From Diphasiastrum complanatum (lineage: Eukaryota > Streptophyta > Lycopodiopsida > Lycopodiales > Lycopodiaceae): a DNA stretch of 64,000 bases. Made by a program: the position numbers and the translations under genes. The notes below the pieces were generated by a model. That model made no database searches. It was given only the letters and a program-made list of their open reading frames with translations, and had not been told where the DNA came from. Shown here piece after piece: positions 26,620 to 39,904 of the stretch. The stretch's first letter is position 1; every line of letters begins with the position of its first letter. The stretch spans positions 45,640,087 through 45,704,086 of the forward strand of contig CM055092.1 of assembly GCA_029204225.1 (NCBI GenBank), in the 5' to 3' direction.

Positions 26620-26785
26620 GACAGATGTAATTTTTTGGCAGATGCATTTTTTCTAACGGATGCAATTTTTCTGGCGGGTGCAATTCTGTTGGCGGATGCA
26701 ATTTTTCGGCGGACGTATTTCTTCTAGAGGATGCAATTCCGTTGGCGAATGCAATTTTTTTGGCGGATCAAATTTTTGTGAAGGG
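26620..26785 (+). repeat. Array of GGCGGATGCAATTTTT-type units (about 22 bp)
   Basis: About seven to eight units such as GGCAGATGCATTTTTTCT, GGCGGATGCAATTTTTCG and GGCGAATGCAATTTTTTT in direct order. The GGATGCAA core matches words at 25,520-25,620. Confidence 0.85.
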
Positions 26786-28399
26786 TTGAAAAATTATAAA
26801 AGGTCAAAAATCAAAGGTAACCGTGGAGAGCGGTGGGGCGGTGGTTTTCTGAAATGTTGGGGTAATAGAGGTCAGATCTGAAAGTATCATTAGAATATTT
26901 TTGAAGCAATTTCGATCTGACAGAAAGTGTAGAAATGCACGCTTGTGGAAAATATAAATGTAGAACAACAAGCAAGCAACAAAAATGAAAAAGAACTGAA
27001 AGGTACTCTGATAAAGACAAGTTCTATGGATGAAAATCCAAGAAGATTATCAATAGGACGCCAATGTTTGCAGAAGAATCTCTTTGATTGTTAGCGCTTA
27101 TTCTCTGATTGACAGATTTTGCTTATTAACATTGTGGCAGAGATTCAGCTTATCACAGAATCTGTTTGGCAAAGGGGTCCAGTCACGGGTTCTGTTCGGT
27201 AGTATAATGGTAAGTATTTAGTGATGTACCCCGCCTATCAATTGGCACATCACAGACATGATTTTGATCCTTTATTGGCAATGAAAGCTCAACTTGGATA
27301 TAGGATCTATCAGAACTCGATTCCTACCCTCTACAAACTGTTTCAGTTTTTTATTTATTCTTACAGCCTGCAGATTATTACTAAACTAATCTATTCAAGA
27401 AACATGAAATTAAACTAATTCTACTCCTACTAAAATCACAGAATCACCAACACAACATCCAAACTTGAAACACAAATCCTACAAAGTGCTTGTTACAAAT
27501 GTCACTCAACATTTATAAAAATAACTCCTCAGGGAGTCAAGAACAAGGAAACATCTGATTAGAATGGAATGGTGGATCAACCTCCAAGCCCTGCACATCT
27601 ACCTGATACTAATCCCAAACCAATCCTTAAGAGAGAAAAAACAACAACAAATACATTCATACATCAGTACCCAAACTAAATGCATGAAGATCACAAAGAA
27701 TCAATGTACAAAAGCATCTACTTTGTTTATCTCTGATAAGCTTCTGATGCTATAATGCTTGTTGCTTGTTTCTCATCTAAGTTCTCACATCTCTTAGAAT
27801 ACGCAGATGGTATTCAATACATACATGTTTTTAGAGGTGTGCAGATGAAGAAAGTACAAAGTGGATGTGCTATCTGTGGGAGATCGTGGGTGGCTTTTGT
27901 CGTTGTCAAATCTGTTTGCACAGTTGCATGGGATGAGCCTGAGAAGGCCGCGACGTCAGCCTTCGCTGAAATGAACGTTGGTGAAGATGCGAAAAATGCG
28001 ACACTCTAACAGATGTCTTAAGATTTGATTTACAAGGTGTCTTTGTCTTTATATAAGGGCACCTATTGCATTTGTAGGGCAGTGTCACCTTTTTTGCTTG
28101 TCACAAGTCACGTGTAAACCTTTTTCGCCTTTTTTGCCTGTGGAAATTTACTTGTATTTATGCAGACAGTCGCATTTTATTCGTTTGTCTTATTTTACAT
28201 GTAAATATGCAGACTGTGCGACAATATGAATAAAAATGCAACAACATAAATGGAGGCAGATTAACATAGGATTTAGGAGAGTAAAGGAGATAAATCCAAC
28301 AGATCTTTGATCTTCGTTTAGCTTTCTTGGCAAGAATCGATCGTAGAGGCTCCTACGAGAGCCTTTACTTGAAGTATCATCTATGACCTTCCCTTTTTT
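26786..28399. other. Intergenic, nothing firmly recognised
   Basis: No host gene or intact element. A TATATAAG at about 28,049 and short open frames (for example 27,755-28,009) lack supporting similarity. Confidence 0.4.
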
Positions 28400-29211
28400 T
28401 TAATCCAATAAAGGTGGTACATTTTTAGAATCAACTTTTCGAGATGATTTTTCCCATTTCAGGACCGTATTATAGTGTTGCTTAGCTTGTTTCTTTGTCA
28501 CAGGTCCTGACATCTTATCCAATATCTCGAACTCCATATCTTGTAGGATCCATATGATTGAGAATCCGCTCATCCAAAAGTTATGCCTCTCCATCGTAAG
28601 TCAAAGCATGGCTAACATGTATTAGATCATCTTCAGTCGGATATGGAATTGGTTCAGTTAATATCCAAGCTAGGTTCATTATATTCAATGGAAAAGTGAT
28701 CAGCATGTCCAAAGTTTGATCAAGTAAGAAAAATTCATTCATTCGGATTGATTATTTTGTTGACACATATAGCCTACTGTACAATCCATTGTTGCGAGAG
28801 CTTGGTTCCAATTGACAATGTCGGTTTGAGAGTCATAATGGACTCCCCACTTTTCGATCACAAGTATGATCTGTTGTTGATGAATCATCATCCCGTCTTT
28901 GGACTACTGGCTTGGTAGTCCAAGTGATTGGATCTACTTTGACCGCACGCTCACGATTCTCAAAAACAATTTTGCTGGTACCCTAGTTATGAATTACTTG
29001 CGCAACTCGTAACCATTATAATAACCAAACTTGAACAGCTCCAATTAAGGCCATAGGGAATAACTGAAGTGTATATTGTGGAAAAACTTCGCCATAAACC
29101 CCTATGAGTGAAACCGAAGCTTCCTGCAACTCGGCGAAGGTAACCTGTAAGAGGATAAGAAGTTATCAGATTTGATGACGAATTTGCCTCCTTTTTGCTC
29201 AAATTTGACAA
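28400..29211 (-). pseudogene. LTR-element gag-like remnant
   Basis: Broken minus-strand frames. Near 29,050 one frame reads LFPMALIGAVQVW, matching [14 protein letters not shown] in the gag remnant at 35,207-35,437. Further along, WEKSSRKVDSKNVPPLLD (28,450-28,400) is open but unassigned. Family assignment rests on that one shared motif. Confidence 0.45.
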
Positions 29212-29856
29212 AAATGACCGATTTTTGTTGTTTTTTTCTAATTTTTCAGATCCAAATGGATCTTAAATCTGAATAGCTATCCATGTTCAACAATCAAATT
29301 AGATTTCAGACAAGAAGATCCACTCAAATCAAGCAAAAGTCACCCTCAATCTAACGAGGTAGTCCCAAGCAAAGATGAAGTGTGAAGGTGAAGATGGCCA
29401 ACAACAATAAAAAAGATGAAATAATAGGTCGAGCTGACCACCAAGACCCAGTACCTAGCCCCGCATAGAAAAAGATACGAGTTTGATGCAAATGAAGGTG
29501 CCTCAGAGAGCATGCTTAAAAGAGTGAGTTTGTGCATGCAAGAGAGTCTCCTACAATTGATATGAGCTATAAGTGAAAAGTTGTTTGAAAGGAGAAAGAC
29601 ACACTTTGGCAGAGGTGAGAAAAAGCTCTCGTGCAAGTGTCAAGTGATGCCAAAAAAGTTACAAATGGTCACTAGAGATTAGTGTTGAAATTTGATGGCT
29701 GTCATGTCCTTCCAAGGCCAATTTAAATGTATTTGACAGGCCCTTGCAATTTTTGACCGTCAACATTGAAGTGTAAAATATGCATAAAATTGTCAATTTG
29801 AAGACTTAAAACTTATTTAAAATGTCATACACAAATAATAAGTAATGAATATATTA
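29212..29856. other. Intergenic, nothing recognised
   Basis: No assignable coding or repeat signal between the gag-like remnant and the MITE-like element. Confidence 0.4.
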
Positions 29857-30245
29857 AAGTGGTTTCACATGGAGTGGGGGGTAAGTCCAAAAAGGCTTAA
29901 ATCCTCTACTTTGATTGGTGGAGCCACTCCAAGAGAGCACCTCCCCATTTCACAAGGGGTGAGAGTTGTCCCTAGGTAGCATTGAAACTTGCCAAGCTGG
30001 ATTAAGTCAAGATACCAGGCGAGTACCTTGGGCCTCTTGGAGTATTGGGGGGTAAGTGGTTGGCCATTTCTCTCCCCTCCAATAGAAATCATACCTTATC
30101 TAATTTGAATTTAGATAATAAATGCTTTGCCCTAAAATTGAAAGGGCCTTTCACATGGATTGACTTGGAAGGACTTGGAATTTCAAACTAGGGGGTAAGT
30201 GCAAATTTTGAAATGGCCCTAGACTCTTCCATGTGAAACCACCTT
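29857..30245. mobile_element. MITE-like element with 18-bp terminal inverted repeats
   Basis: The left end AAGTGGTTTCACATGGA and the right end TCCATGTGAAACCACCTT are inverted repeats with one mismatch, 389 bp apart. The interior has no coding frame and carries GGGGGTAAGT three times (near 29,880, 30,052 and 30,192). A target duplication could not be fixed: flanks are TTA or TAA on the left and ATA or TAT on the right. Superfamily is unassigned. Confidence 0.7.
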
Positions 30246-30660
30246 ATAGACATACAACTTGACTCTTTTCAACTTTCAAGTTTAACATTGGCAAATGCAA
30301 TTTGAGAACTTCAAACTTCAAAAACTTGTCCTTGAAGATTGAAGTTGTAGCGTGGGCCGTGGCACTACACTTCAATATTCCAATTTCTAAACTTTCAGAC
30401 TCCCTATTTTATGGCCTTCCCTTTTTGTTTTACTAGTCAGTGCTCTATGTAGGTGTTGTTTGAACTTTCAAGTTTCAAGCTTTAGCATGTAGCTGGCCCG
30501 TGCCATGGGTTTCCAAGATCCAATTTTAAGACTTTCAAACTTGTAGACTTGCAGTTTCAAGCTTTAACATGCAGGGTGGGCCTTGGCCATGGACTTCAAA
30601 ATTCCAAATTTCAGACTTTCAAAGTTTCAAAACTGCAACTTCAATATTTGATGATGCTAA
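30246..30660. repeat. Degenerate tandem repeat, about 3 units of about 120 bp
   Basis: Recurring order: AACTTTCAAGTTT, AGCTTTAGCATG or equivalent, GTGGGCC(G/T)TGGC, ACTTCAA(A/T)ATTCCAA, ACTTTCA. Units are diverged but their order is kept. Confidence 0.6.
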
Positions 30661-30837
30661 TTTTGAAGAGTTTATGTAGTAAATGCTTTTCTTGGAATTT
30701 GATATGGGAAATGTAAATAGTTACATTCAAGATAAACTTTTTACTTGAAATTTAATGTTGAAAAACATAAAATGAAATCTACATGAAAGTTCATTTTTTG
30801 AAAATGTAATTTAAGAGGCAAGTTTTATGCAAGGATG

Positions 30838-31050
30838 TCACACTTTTGAAGGGCAAGTTCTATGTGAAGACATCACATGACAGCCATGAACATTGTGCAG
30901 TAAGTCATACAAATGAACCATGAACAACAACCCTAAACAAGTTCTATGTAAGGACGTCACATGACGTCCATGAACATTGTGCAACACGTCATGCAAATGA
31001 ACCATGAAAAGCAACCGTGAACAAATTCTATGTAAGGACGTCATGCAAAT
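30838..31050. repeat. Tandem repeat, about 2.3 units of about 98 bp
   Basis: Units share AAGTTCTATGT(A/G)A(A/G)GAC, CACATGAC(A/G), CCATGAACATTGTGCA, GTCAT(A/G)CAAATGAACCATG. The third unit is internally shortened. Confidence 0.85.
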
Positions 31051-31059
31051 GAACCTTAA

Positions 31060-31300
31060 ACGTCAAATTTCAACACTCCATCCCTAGCAAATTGTCACTA
31101 TCTTTTAGCAAATGATCACTAGAGATCCCTAGCAAATGATCAATAGAGAATGGAGATGTTGTGGCAAATGATCAATAGCAAATGTTCTAGCAAATGATCC
31201 ATAGCAAATGAGCAATAGAGAATGGAGATGTTCTAACAAATGATCAATATCTTTTAGCAAATGATCACTAGAGAATGGAGATGTTCTAGCAAATGATCAC
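31060..31300. repeat. Short-unit array of AGCAAATGATCA
   Basis: About ten AGCAAATGATC(A/C) words, several followed by AGAGAATGGAGATGTTCTA, in direct orientation just upstream of the RsmE promoter. Confidence 0.8.
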
Positions 31301-31362
31301 AATAGATTAGGCACATCCCAATAGCATTACAATAGCTTACACTCTACAGCAATGAGCAAAGC

Positions 31363-31369
31363 TATAAAT
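31363..31369 (+). promoter_or_regulatory. Candidate TATA box of the RsmE gene
   Basis: TATAAAT, 280 bp before the proposed ATG. It fits a transcript start near 31,390 with a 5' leader of about 250 nt. Position only; no expression evidence. Confidence 0.4.
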
Positions 31370-31648
31370 TGTGATTCCTAAATTGTCATAATTTTCAAGA
31401 GCTTTGGAGGGTTTCGATTTGATCCCTTCACAGCTTCGCAACGAAGGCATTACGATTTACGAGCTTTTGCTGCAAGCAATTGCTTCATGTTTTTCGCATC
31501 TCTACTCGAAAGACCCTGTGCACAATGCGTGCTCAAATCTTACTGCTACTGGCGCTTCTTTCCGAAACAGATAGGCATATATGTGTAATGAGACCGTAGG
31601 CTGGCCTGCTTGTCGACGGTGTCGAATGCTTTTACAGCAAAGAACATA

Positions 31649-31804
31649 ATGGCCTGGGGTTTGTTAGATCCTGCTCTTTTGAATGCAAGATCTCGTCTCA
31701 CATTTGCCACTGTCAGCGGTCTTCAAGCTTCTAGCCTTCCTTTCTCAGCTGGAAGTTTGCCAACACCACTTAATGGCGGACACTCAATCTGGTGCCCTAC
31801 ACAA
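31649..31804 (+). CDS. RsmE: RsmE exon 1 (proposed; targeting peptide)
   Basis: The ATG at 31,649 gives 52 codons ([19 protein letters not shown] and on), transit-peptide-like. Ending at CACAA before GTCGTA leaves phase 0, which fits exon 2. The donor is weak, and an extra exon near 31,945-32,018 (after CACGTAG, before GTGAGC) is possible, so this exon is the least certain. Confidence 0.5.
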
Positions 31805-34800
31805 GTCGTAACATCATTTATCCTATTTATTTCTGTTCCTTCCGCAGTTATTCATGCTTCGGTTTATATGTCATTCTTTTATTTTCATTCCTGTCTCATC
31901 ATGCTTCGGTTTTATTTCATTCATAGAGTTTTATTTCTTCTTCACGTAGAACCTATGCACATGGTATTGATAAGGAGGCCCACGGTCATGAGGCTTAGAG
32001 AATCTTATGTTGCATATGGTGAGCTAGACCCGTATGTTGTCGGCCTCCTTATCAGTATCATATAAGTAGTTGGGTTCGGTGATAACATTTTACATTTTTG
32101 GACTGGTTAAAATAGGTATTGTGCAACTATCAATAGTAGGAAAACACAGTAGACAATAGCTTTTGTTGTTCCATGTGTCATTTCGCAACTAGCTATAAGC
32201 CAGATTGTGCGAACCCATGACTACAACAATGCAATGTATGACCGCCCCCACCCTTATTTAAACTGTATTCTTTCCTAGTTTCGATTCTTAGGCTATCTCT
32301 CCTGACTGGATGCTCATATGCTCTGATCTTGCCAATTTTTAAGATTATCTGAAAATTTGTAAGCTTGGTTTATCAAAGGTTTTGAGTTGCTTTTCTTTTT
32401 TGCCGTTTGTCATCTTTTACCAGGCATTTGGTCCATTTTGGAACTGTTTTAGGACAAGACTGTGTGCCAGGGCACAGAGCTCTTCTGAGTATGCTGCGGG
32501 GGAACCGTCTTTATCTTGTCCAGATAAACCACGGGGAGGTTTGCCCAGATTCCATGTGGATGTCTTACCGACTTCACAGGTTTGATTTATATGTTCACCA
32601 TCATGCTTATGATGAAGTTATGCTAAAATTCTCTACTATCTGCCTGCCTAAATGCAATTCAACAAATCACTAGCAAATTCAATTTCAAGATACTGAACCA
32701 GATGTTGTAAGCAATGTTATGTCCAATTCTAGAAATGTGAATACATAGGAAAATTAACAAACTAAGGTTTACAATGATGACACCAGAAAAAATTTAAACT
32801 CATGGATCATAGTACATCCTAAGCTCAATAACGATGTATTTTTCTTATTGTGAATGCTACTACATTTATGCAGTAGCCAGTTTACAAACAAAATTTGCAG
32901 ATTAACTGGCGGCGAATCGGCGAATCGGTTTTAGGGTTTCAAAATTCGAATTTTTAGAAAAGCCACGAACATGGTCGCATAACTCATTGATCATAATAGT
33001 CTATAGATATCATGATTGAATAATAAAATTATAAGCATTTAAGATTTCAAATTTCATATTTTAACGATTAACTATTTAAACTTTAGACGTGTGACACCTG
33101 TGGCTTGTGCTCAAAAGTCATGAATTACTAGTTATGCAAATACTAGTTACTAGTATTAAGTAACTTTCAAGCTGTAGCTACATACCTGCACGTGCCATGG
33201 CCTCTCGGAATAGAAAGGCATAGACATCTTCTTCCTCCTCATCCCGTGCAGGAAGGTCAGGGACCTTCGTCACATCAATATCATCAGGATTCACCTATGC
33301 ATTGTGAAATTTCAAGAATCAAGAGTCAGGAATCAATCAAAATCATTATTCAAGCGACAAGCCTCAAAATTTCCTCAAAATCAATGTTTAATGATGAATA
33401 AGCAGTCACCATTCACTAGTGCACGGTTGCTGAATGTTCAAACTTGGAACTTGAAAGTTGAATCTTAAAATTTGAAACTTAAGTACCAATTTTCAATTCA
33501 GTAATTTACCTGTAAGACCTCTCGAGCACCTCTCATCTTGTCCAGTAGGTGTAGATTGTAGTGGACAGCGAGGCGTTGTAATTGCGCAGTGGAGAAGTTC
33601 ACCAAGGACCATCTTGTGCCAATCATAAGGTTGTACTGTTCCACAATCAAATTCTTTGTGGGACTCAACTATGTGACGGAGGGTGTGGGAATCGATATGC
33701 TCCTTTCGCAAGTTGCCCACCATAACAAACTGGTTTAATAAATTTGAAGCGGCCTGGACGATAAGATAACGGATGGCATTAATGAGGTAGCCATCATTTG
33801 TTTGAAGTTGTGGGCGGGTGTTATGAGACCGTAACAGTACCGACCCAACAGTACATCTGGTGTAGCTAATGGTATGGAGATGATGGAATACTGCCCTCCA
33901 AAAATTTCCATCAAACTTACTGTCCCAGTTGCTGACTATGCCGGAAGGGAGACCGTATAATTTAAATAGCCTGTCTATAAACAACCTTGCTAATTCTGGA
34001 GCTCTAACGGTTGTTTTGGTCGGAATGAAGTGAGCCATTTTGGTCAAACGGTCAATTTTGACCCATATGGCATCATGACCCTTCGCATGCATGACAGTCA
34101 GGGGCCATGCAGTCCTTTAGTGATGGATTGAGACCTTACATGCAACATTAATCTAGAGCATGTACCATGAACAATGGGTGTTAGCAGTAACTACCACCAC
34201 CTACCGCTCTCATGCAAACTCACACTTGGCTATGAGAGGCATTCTGTAAGAGAGTGTTTTGGCTGGGTGGATCAGACTAGCTTTGCCTTCTACGTGGTTA
34301 CTTGCACCCAGATGTACTGTTGAGGTGGTCGGTATTGTCACGGTCTCATAACAACGGGTATCTAGGAAAGATTTGGCGACACTATGGGCAACCTTATGGG
34401 AAGTGCTGGACCTAGTGCCAGAAACAATTCCTAATGCAGCAAGGGTAGCCTCAGTCACTCGCACCTTGTGCACAACACCTTGGTATTCTATGTAAAACCT
34501 AGCCTTGGGTTCATCCCAAGTTCCGAAGGCCATGACTATGAAATCCATATTAATTTTGTTGCTAAAGGCAGCAACATGAATGCCCATCACCTCGAGTAGA
34601 GGCTCGACAAAGATTAACCATTCAGCCACCTGTTCAGTGCTAGCCAGAGCCATTAAATCATGTTCGGCAGGAACAATCCTTTTGACCAATGATTTGGGAG
34701 CAAGAACTATTAGAATCAGTGGATGACATTTTTGCAGGTAGGAAAGAAAGGAGTGTGTATCAAAAGGCTGGTAGAAAGTTTGAGAAAAAAGTTTTCGCGA

Positions 34801-37800
34801 AAAAATTCGGCAAGAGCTCCGCTAGCACTGGTGATAAATAAATCGAATTTGGGCTTGGACACTCGTTCATGGTATAATTACCAGCACAAATGGCACACCA
34901 AACATTTTCCATTGTAGGAAAGGTCCGACATGTTGCCTTGTCGCGTTTTGAACCAAGTCTCTCGAACTCATCAATCACTTTTTCAGCAGTTGCATTGATA
35001 TTCATAGAAGCAATCGTAGATGTTGTGGTAGTCTGCCCTGCTGTATAACGCAACATACCAATGTGTGGCTCATCATTTGATTCCTCATCCTCTTTACGTA
35101 TTGCGTCATCCATTGCCTATTGTAATGTCATGTACTGTTCTCGACGTTTGAGCTTACGCTTGATTCACTTTAGCAAACCAACTAAGAACCACATATCATG
35201 GCCTCGTCAGTAATAAAAGGTCATATCTGAGATGTTTGATGCATTCTTTCCCATTTTGATCTTACTCAGCAACAAGAAAGGATCATCCAGAAATTTCCTT
35301 GGCTTAAAGCACATGATCAAAGCAACTTTGACAACTTCCCAATCAACACGTTCTTCAGGAGCTTGATTATAAAACCAATCTTGCGTAGCTCCCATAAGTG
35401 CCATTGGAAACAACTTAAGCTTATCTTCTCGGTTCACTTCTTCACCTTAGACTTCACTTGATTCGACATAGATTTTGAGAAATCTGCGAAGGTTCTTAGA
35501 GAGAATTGGTATTTTTGCTTGCGGCGTATCTTCAAAAGCTTATAAGAAACTAAAATAACCTTCACTTTGCCTTTTATTTTTGGAGTTAACCTTTGCCGAC
35601 CTGGCTATGAGTAGATCTGTAGTGGTTTCTATTTATGGTAATAAGGTATCAATGATTGAATCAACATTAGTCTCATAAAGCCAAGCTCATCAAACTAATC
35701 AATTTTGCTCTTCGTTGTGGTGAAATCCAAGGTCAACCAACGAAGTTATGGACAATTCTAAAATTTCAAAAAAGAAAACAAAATAGGAAAAGTTGAATTA
35801 GGAATAGACCCCCTCAAAAAATCTAGTTTAAATTTAATGAGCTTTGAGCTTCACGTTCCAAACTTTTAACCGTCAAAGATTTCTAGAAACTTGCCATGGA
35901 TCTACATGTCCATGATGATGGCCATTAAATGCATTACCGATATGTTATCATAGTGGCGTCATTTACTTTAATAATAGTTTTAGTATTAGAATGTTATTTA
36001 GTATTATTAGTGGACATGCACTTTTATTTGTATATGATAGGCCCATGACCTATATTTCATATGGCTCCTAATTGGGGCCCTAATATTTGAATTTCCATAT
36101 CTCCCTCTTGCTAATTAAATGGAGATTGCTTTTGATTAGTATAAATAGCCAGTAAGGCTCCTTACTTGGTAGCTTGTTATTTTGGAGGTCTCTCCTACTA
36201 TTGCTTAGTTAGATCTTTTAGTACTCGTTTAACCTTCTAGTAACGTAACTGAGGTTTAGTAAATTTTTTGCTCTCAAATGCTATCAGACTATCATTTGTA
36301 AAAGAGCTAATCCAATGTGCAGTATCACTTGCGTTCGTTCTCACGGTGAAAGGTTGATCTAGATCTGCAATTTGTACCATGAGAGCTGAGGTGATTAGTT
36401 TTTTGAGCTTTTCAAAACATTGATCTAATTCCTTATTCTATGTGATAGGAAGACTAGGTTTTCCCTTCTTATTGATCTTACCCTTTAACAAGTTATTGAG
36501 AGATGCTACAATCATAGCATAATACTTCATAAATATGTGAAAGAAAAGAGCGAATCCTAAGAAAGAGTTCACCGATTCAACTATTTTCAAAATTGGCTGT
36601 TCAATAACTATCCTAATTTTGGTTTCATCAATTCTTATCCCGATTGGGCTAATCTTCTCTCCAGATAGACGATTGCATGCTTAAAGAATTCATATTTGGA
36701 TTCTTTAGCATAAAGTTTCTCTCTCCTTGACAATATATTTTTGATATGCCCTATGTACGCATTGCTAAAAAATCTTACTTTGGATGAGTATATTATGTAA
36801 ACTTAGAGATGAAGAATCTCATAAATTAGTTGATTGGTTTTAGTGACTTGAGCTATTTGTAGGGGATTAGCCTTACTTATTGGAGATTCGCCTTAGCTAT
36901 TGGCAACTTATGTTTTTCAATGAGTCTTTTTTGTTGGGAGTGCTTTTTGTTGCATTACACGTCATTTGATGCCAAAATCCTCATAACAATATACCTCATC
37001 TTTCTTCAAATACAATCGAACCTTTTTTTTTACGTTTTCTTGGAACCCTATTGAATGTGGAGGAAATACTTTTCAATTTGATATGTTTTCTCACTCTTTG
37101 TTTAGTAGAGTGCTTCTGAATACGAAGTAAGTGTTTTGATGGTTTTGTTACTCCGTTACTCTTGTAAGAAATTCATAAAAAAGTTCAAATTGTTCTTGGT
37201 GTTTTGGCTTTTTTTATGCTCAAAATGATCAATCACAATGTTTAGGTCAGGAGCCGACTTTGTCTCTAGTTTTTTCTATATTTCATATTTCCTGATAACT
37301 CTCATATACAATTTAAGGTCTGCAATGTTAGTTTCATATTCCTGTTTACTTTCATTCTATTCTTAGTTTCTCCTTGTTGGGTATCCATTTAGTGCTTGGT
37401 TAGGGATAATCATAGTTTCCACGAACCGCGGTTCAAATTGTTCGGAGCCAGTTCGAAACAAGAAAAAAAAAATCCCAATTGTTGATTACTAGTTTTTATA
37501 TTTCTTAGGGATATGAATTTTGAGTATTCTGATTTGTGTTTGAACTTTAATCAATCACTTTTGGTCTGCTAATGATTCATGAAGTTGGACTTAGCCATTT
37601 TTTAGAATATATCATTCATGTTCAAACATTACCACAGATCAATGCACGTGTTAGAAACACAAGTAGTAGTATATAGAGCATTGTAAATAGCATTCAAAAA
37701 CTGTTCTTATAGAGAATAGAAGGCTTAGGAATCAAAAAACCAAAAAAACATAAAAAAATACAATTAACTAAATACTTAATTATTTTTCACGGTTCGAATC

Positions 37801-39817
37801 GGAAAACGGTTCGAACCAAACGTATTGGCCGATTCGAATCAGCTGGAAACACTAGTTAGCATTGGCTCTACCCAAGAGCATTTGGGTTTTCTCAAAATCC
37901 ATGTATCAACTAAGCTTGAGTACCGATCAAACCCAAAAGTAATGCTTGTTGGTAGGATTCTTTGTACTATTGGCTTGATATGGCTTTTTTCACTATTCCG
38001 GTTGTAGGTAAATTCTCTTCTAAGCTTTAGCTAATGACATTACTTCTCACAAAGAGATATTTGATTGAGAATTTCTTTGAGTCAAGTGTGTTTCCCATAA
38101 GCTACAAAGTTGTTGAATGATGAATCATGCCAACAAGGTCCATATCACCTCTAGGCTAAAAATTTGGAACAAACTCAAGGCTGAAGCATAGGATTTTGCA
38201 GAGGTGACAATAGTCTGCATTCTCAAGGTCTGTATTTTTTTGTAGGGAATGGTTGCACAACTAGAAGGGGATGAATTTTGGCACATGACAAAGGTTCTTC
38301 GACTTGGAGTCAATGATAGGTGCCACATATACTTGCTAGATAAAATCTATCTTTGAAAGTAAATAAATTTTGTTGCTTGTGTGTTTTAGTGTAGTGTTTA
38401 GGATTGTTCAGCGCTGATATTTATATTTCCTTGTAGCTTTACATGTTGTAAGATCAAAATTCACAAAATTCTCAATTTGTAGTTTTAGCAAAACTCCATG
38501 CAATCTCCAATTTCTACTTTTTCTGTACCATTGCAATAATTAGTTTCATGTGAAGTTTTGTAGATTCATTGGAAGTAGTTTGTTATGTCCATAATATAAA
38601 GGCTAGAGCTATTTGACGGAAGGGGAGGCATTGTAATGGGGAAAGTGGTTAGGATTGACCGCAATGTTGTCCATGTTGCTATCAAAGAGAGTGCTCGCAT
38701 CTTGTCTCCTTCTGGTCCAAGTTGGCATGTGGCTGCTGCTTTTGGTAGGTGAAAGTTTGAAAGGTATGCTTAATTTAGCTTGTTGATATTCAACACATTC
38801 CTTTTGTAAATACAACACATTGTTTTCAAGTTCAGGCCGACTTGTTTTAGTATGTGGTACATGAGTTCATTGGTTTGTTGGATTATGTCAAAATCTTGTC
38901 TCTTAGCTTTTGTTATTTGTACAGTTTGTTTTTGTAACTTTACACATTGAGAACTGCATTTATGGAGCCCGATGTGTTCAAGCCCATTCAAGTAGTCAAT
39001 TATGGACAAAATAATTGATGTGACATGAGTGCATGAGGTCATTGTATTATCAAGCTAGGTTACTCCTACTTCCATGGTGTAGAATGTCACTTTCTGATTT
39101 TTCCATGATTTGGGTTTTTGCACTTGCATAAAGTTCCATAATGCACTAGCAATGATGTGCCTACAAAACATATGGTTTTGTTGCAGAACTTGAATGATAT
39201 GCATAGAATTTGATGGTAAAGGGCTGAAATTTGAATTATGCTGTTAAGGGACTATGCTCCTACTTTGAGCTGCTTTAGCTAGATTTTCTTAGGTTGTAAG
39301 AGGCAAAGTGCCCTACTTTTGGTCTATAGGTAGCTAAACCACATGTGGCTCCTTTTCTTTAAGAGAAGACCACAGACATGAATCCAAAGTTAGATGACGA
39401 TGATGCTCCTACACATAGGGACCAAAGATAGTGTATCACTCAACGCCACGTTGCAGTTAGAGCTACCTATCCTACCTTGAGGATGCAGTTAGAGCTACCT
39501 ATCCTACCTTGAGGAGAGACCTCTCATAGACCCCCCCGACGATGTCAACGACGCATTCCAGATATACCTCTACTAGCAGCTCATATTACATCCTTCTTCA
39601 ACAACAATAGGAGATGATGACAACATTTTATACCCTTCTGTCATCATTTTGTAGAAAGACATTTTGTATTATATTTCACTCAGATTTCAATATTTAGATC
39701 TATATGTACCTTTTCTTTACTATATTGGAGACGTTTCATTTGCTCCCATTGATACCACATACTTGACATGTACTTTTTTCATCTTATATGTCTTTTGGCA
39801 TGGAAAATCACATTAAT

Positions 39818-39904
<87 letters not shown>

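Noticed and set aside
31610-31648. Upstream extension of the RsmE first exon
   Set aside because: It starts at TTG, not ATG; the first in-frame ATG is at 31,649.
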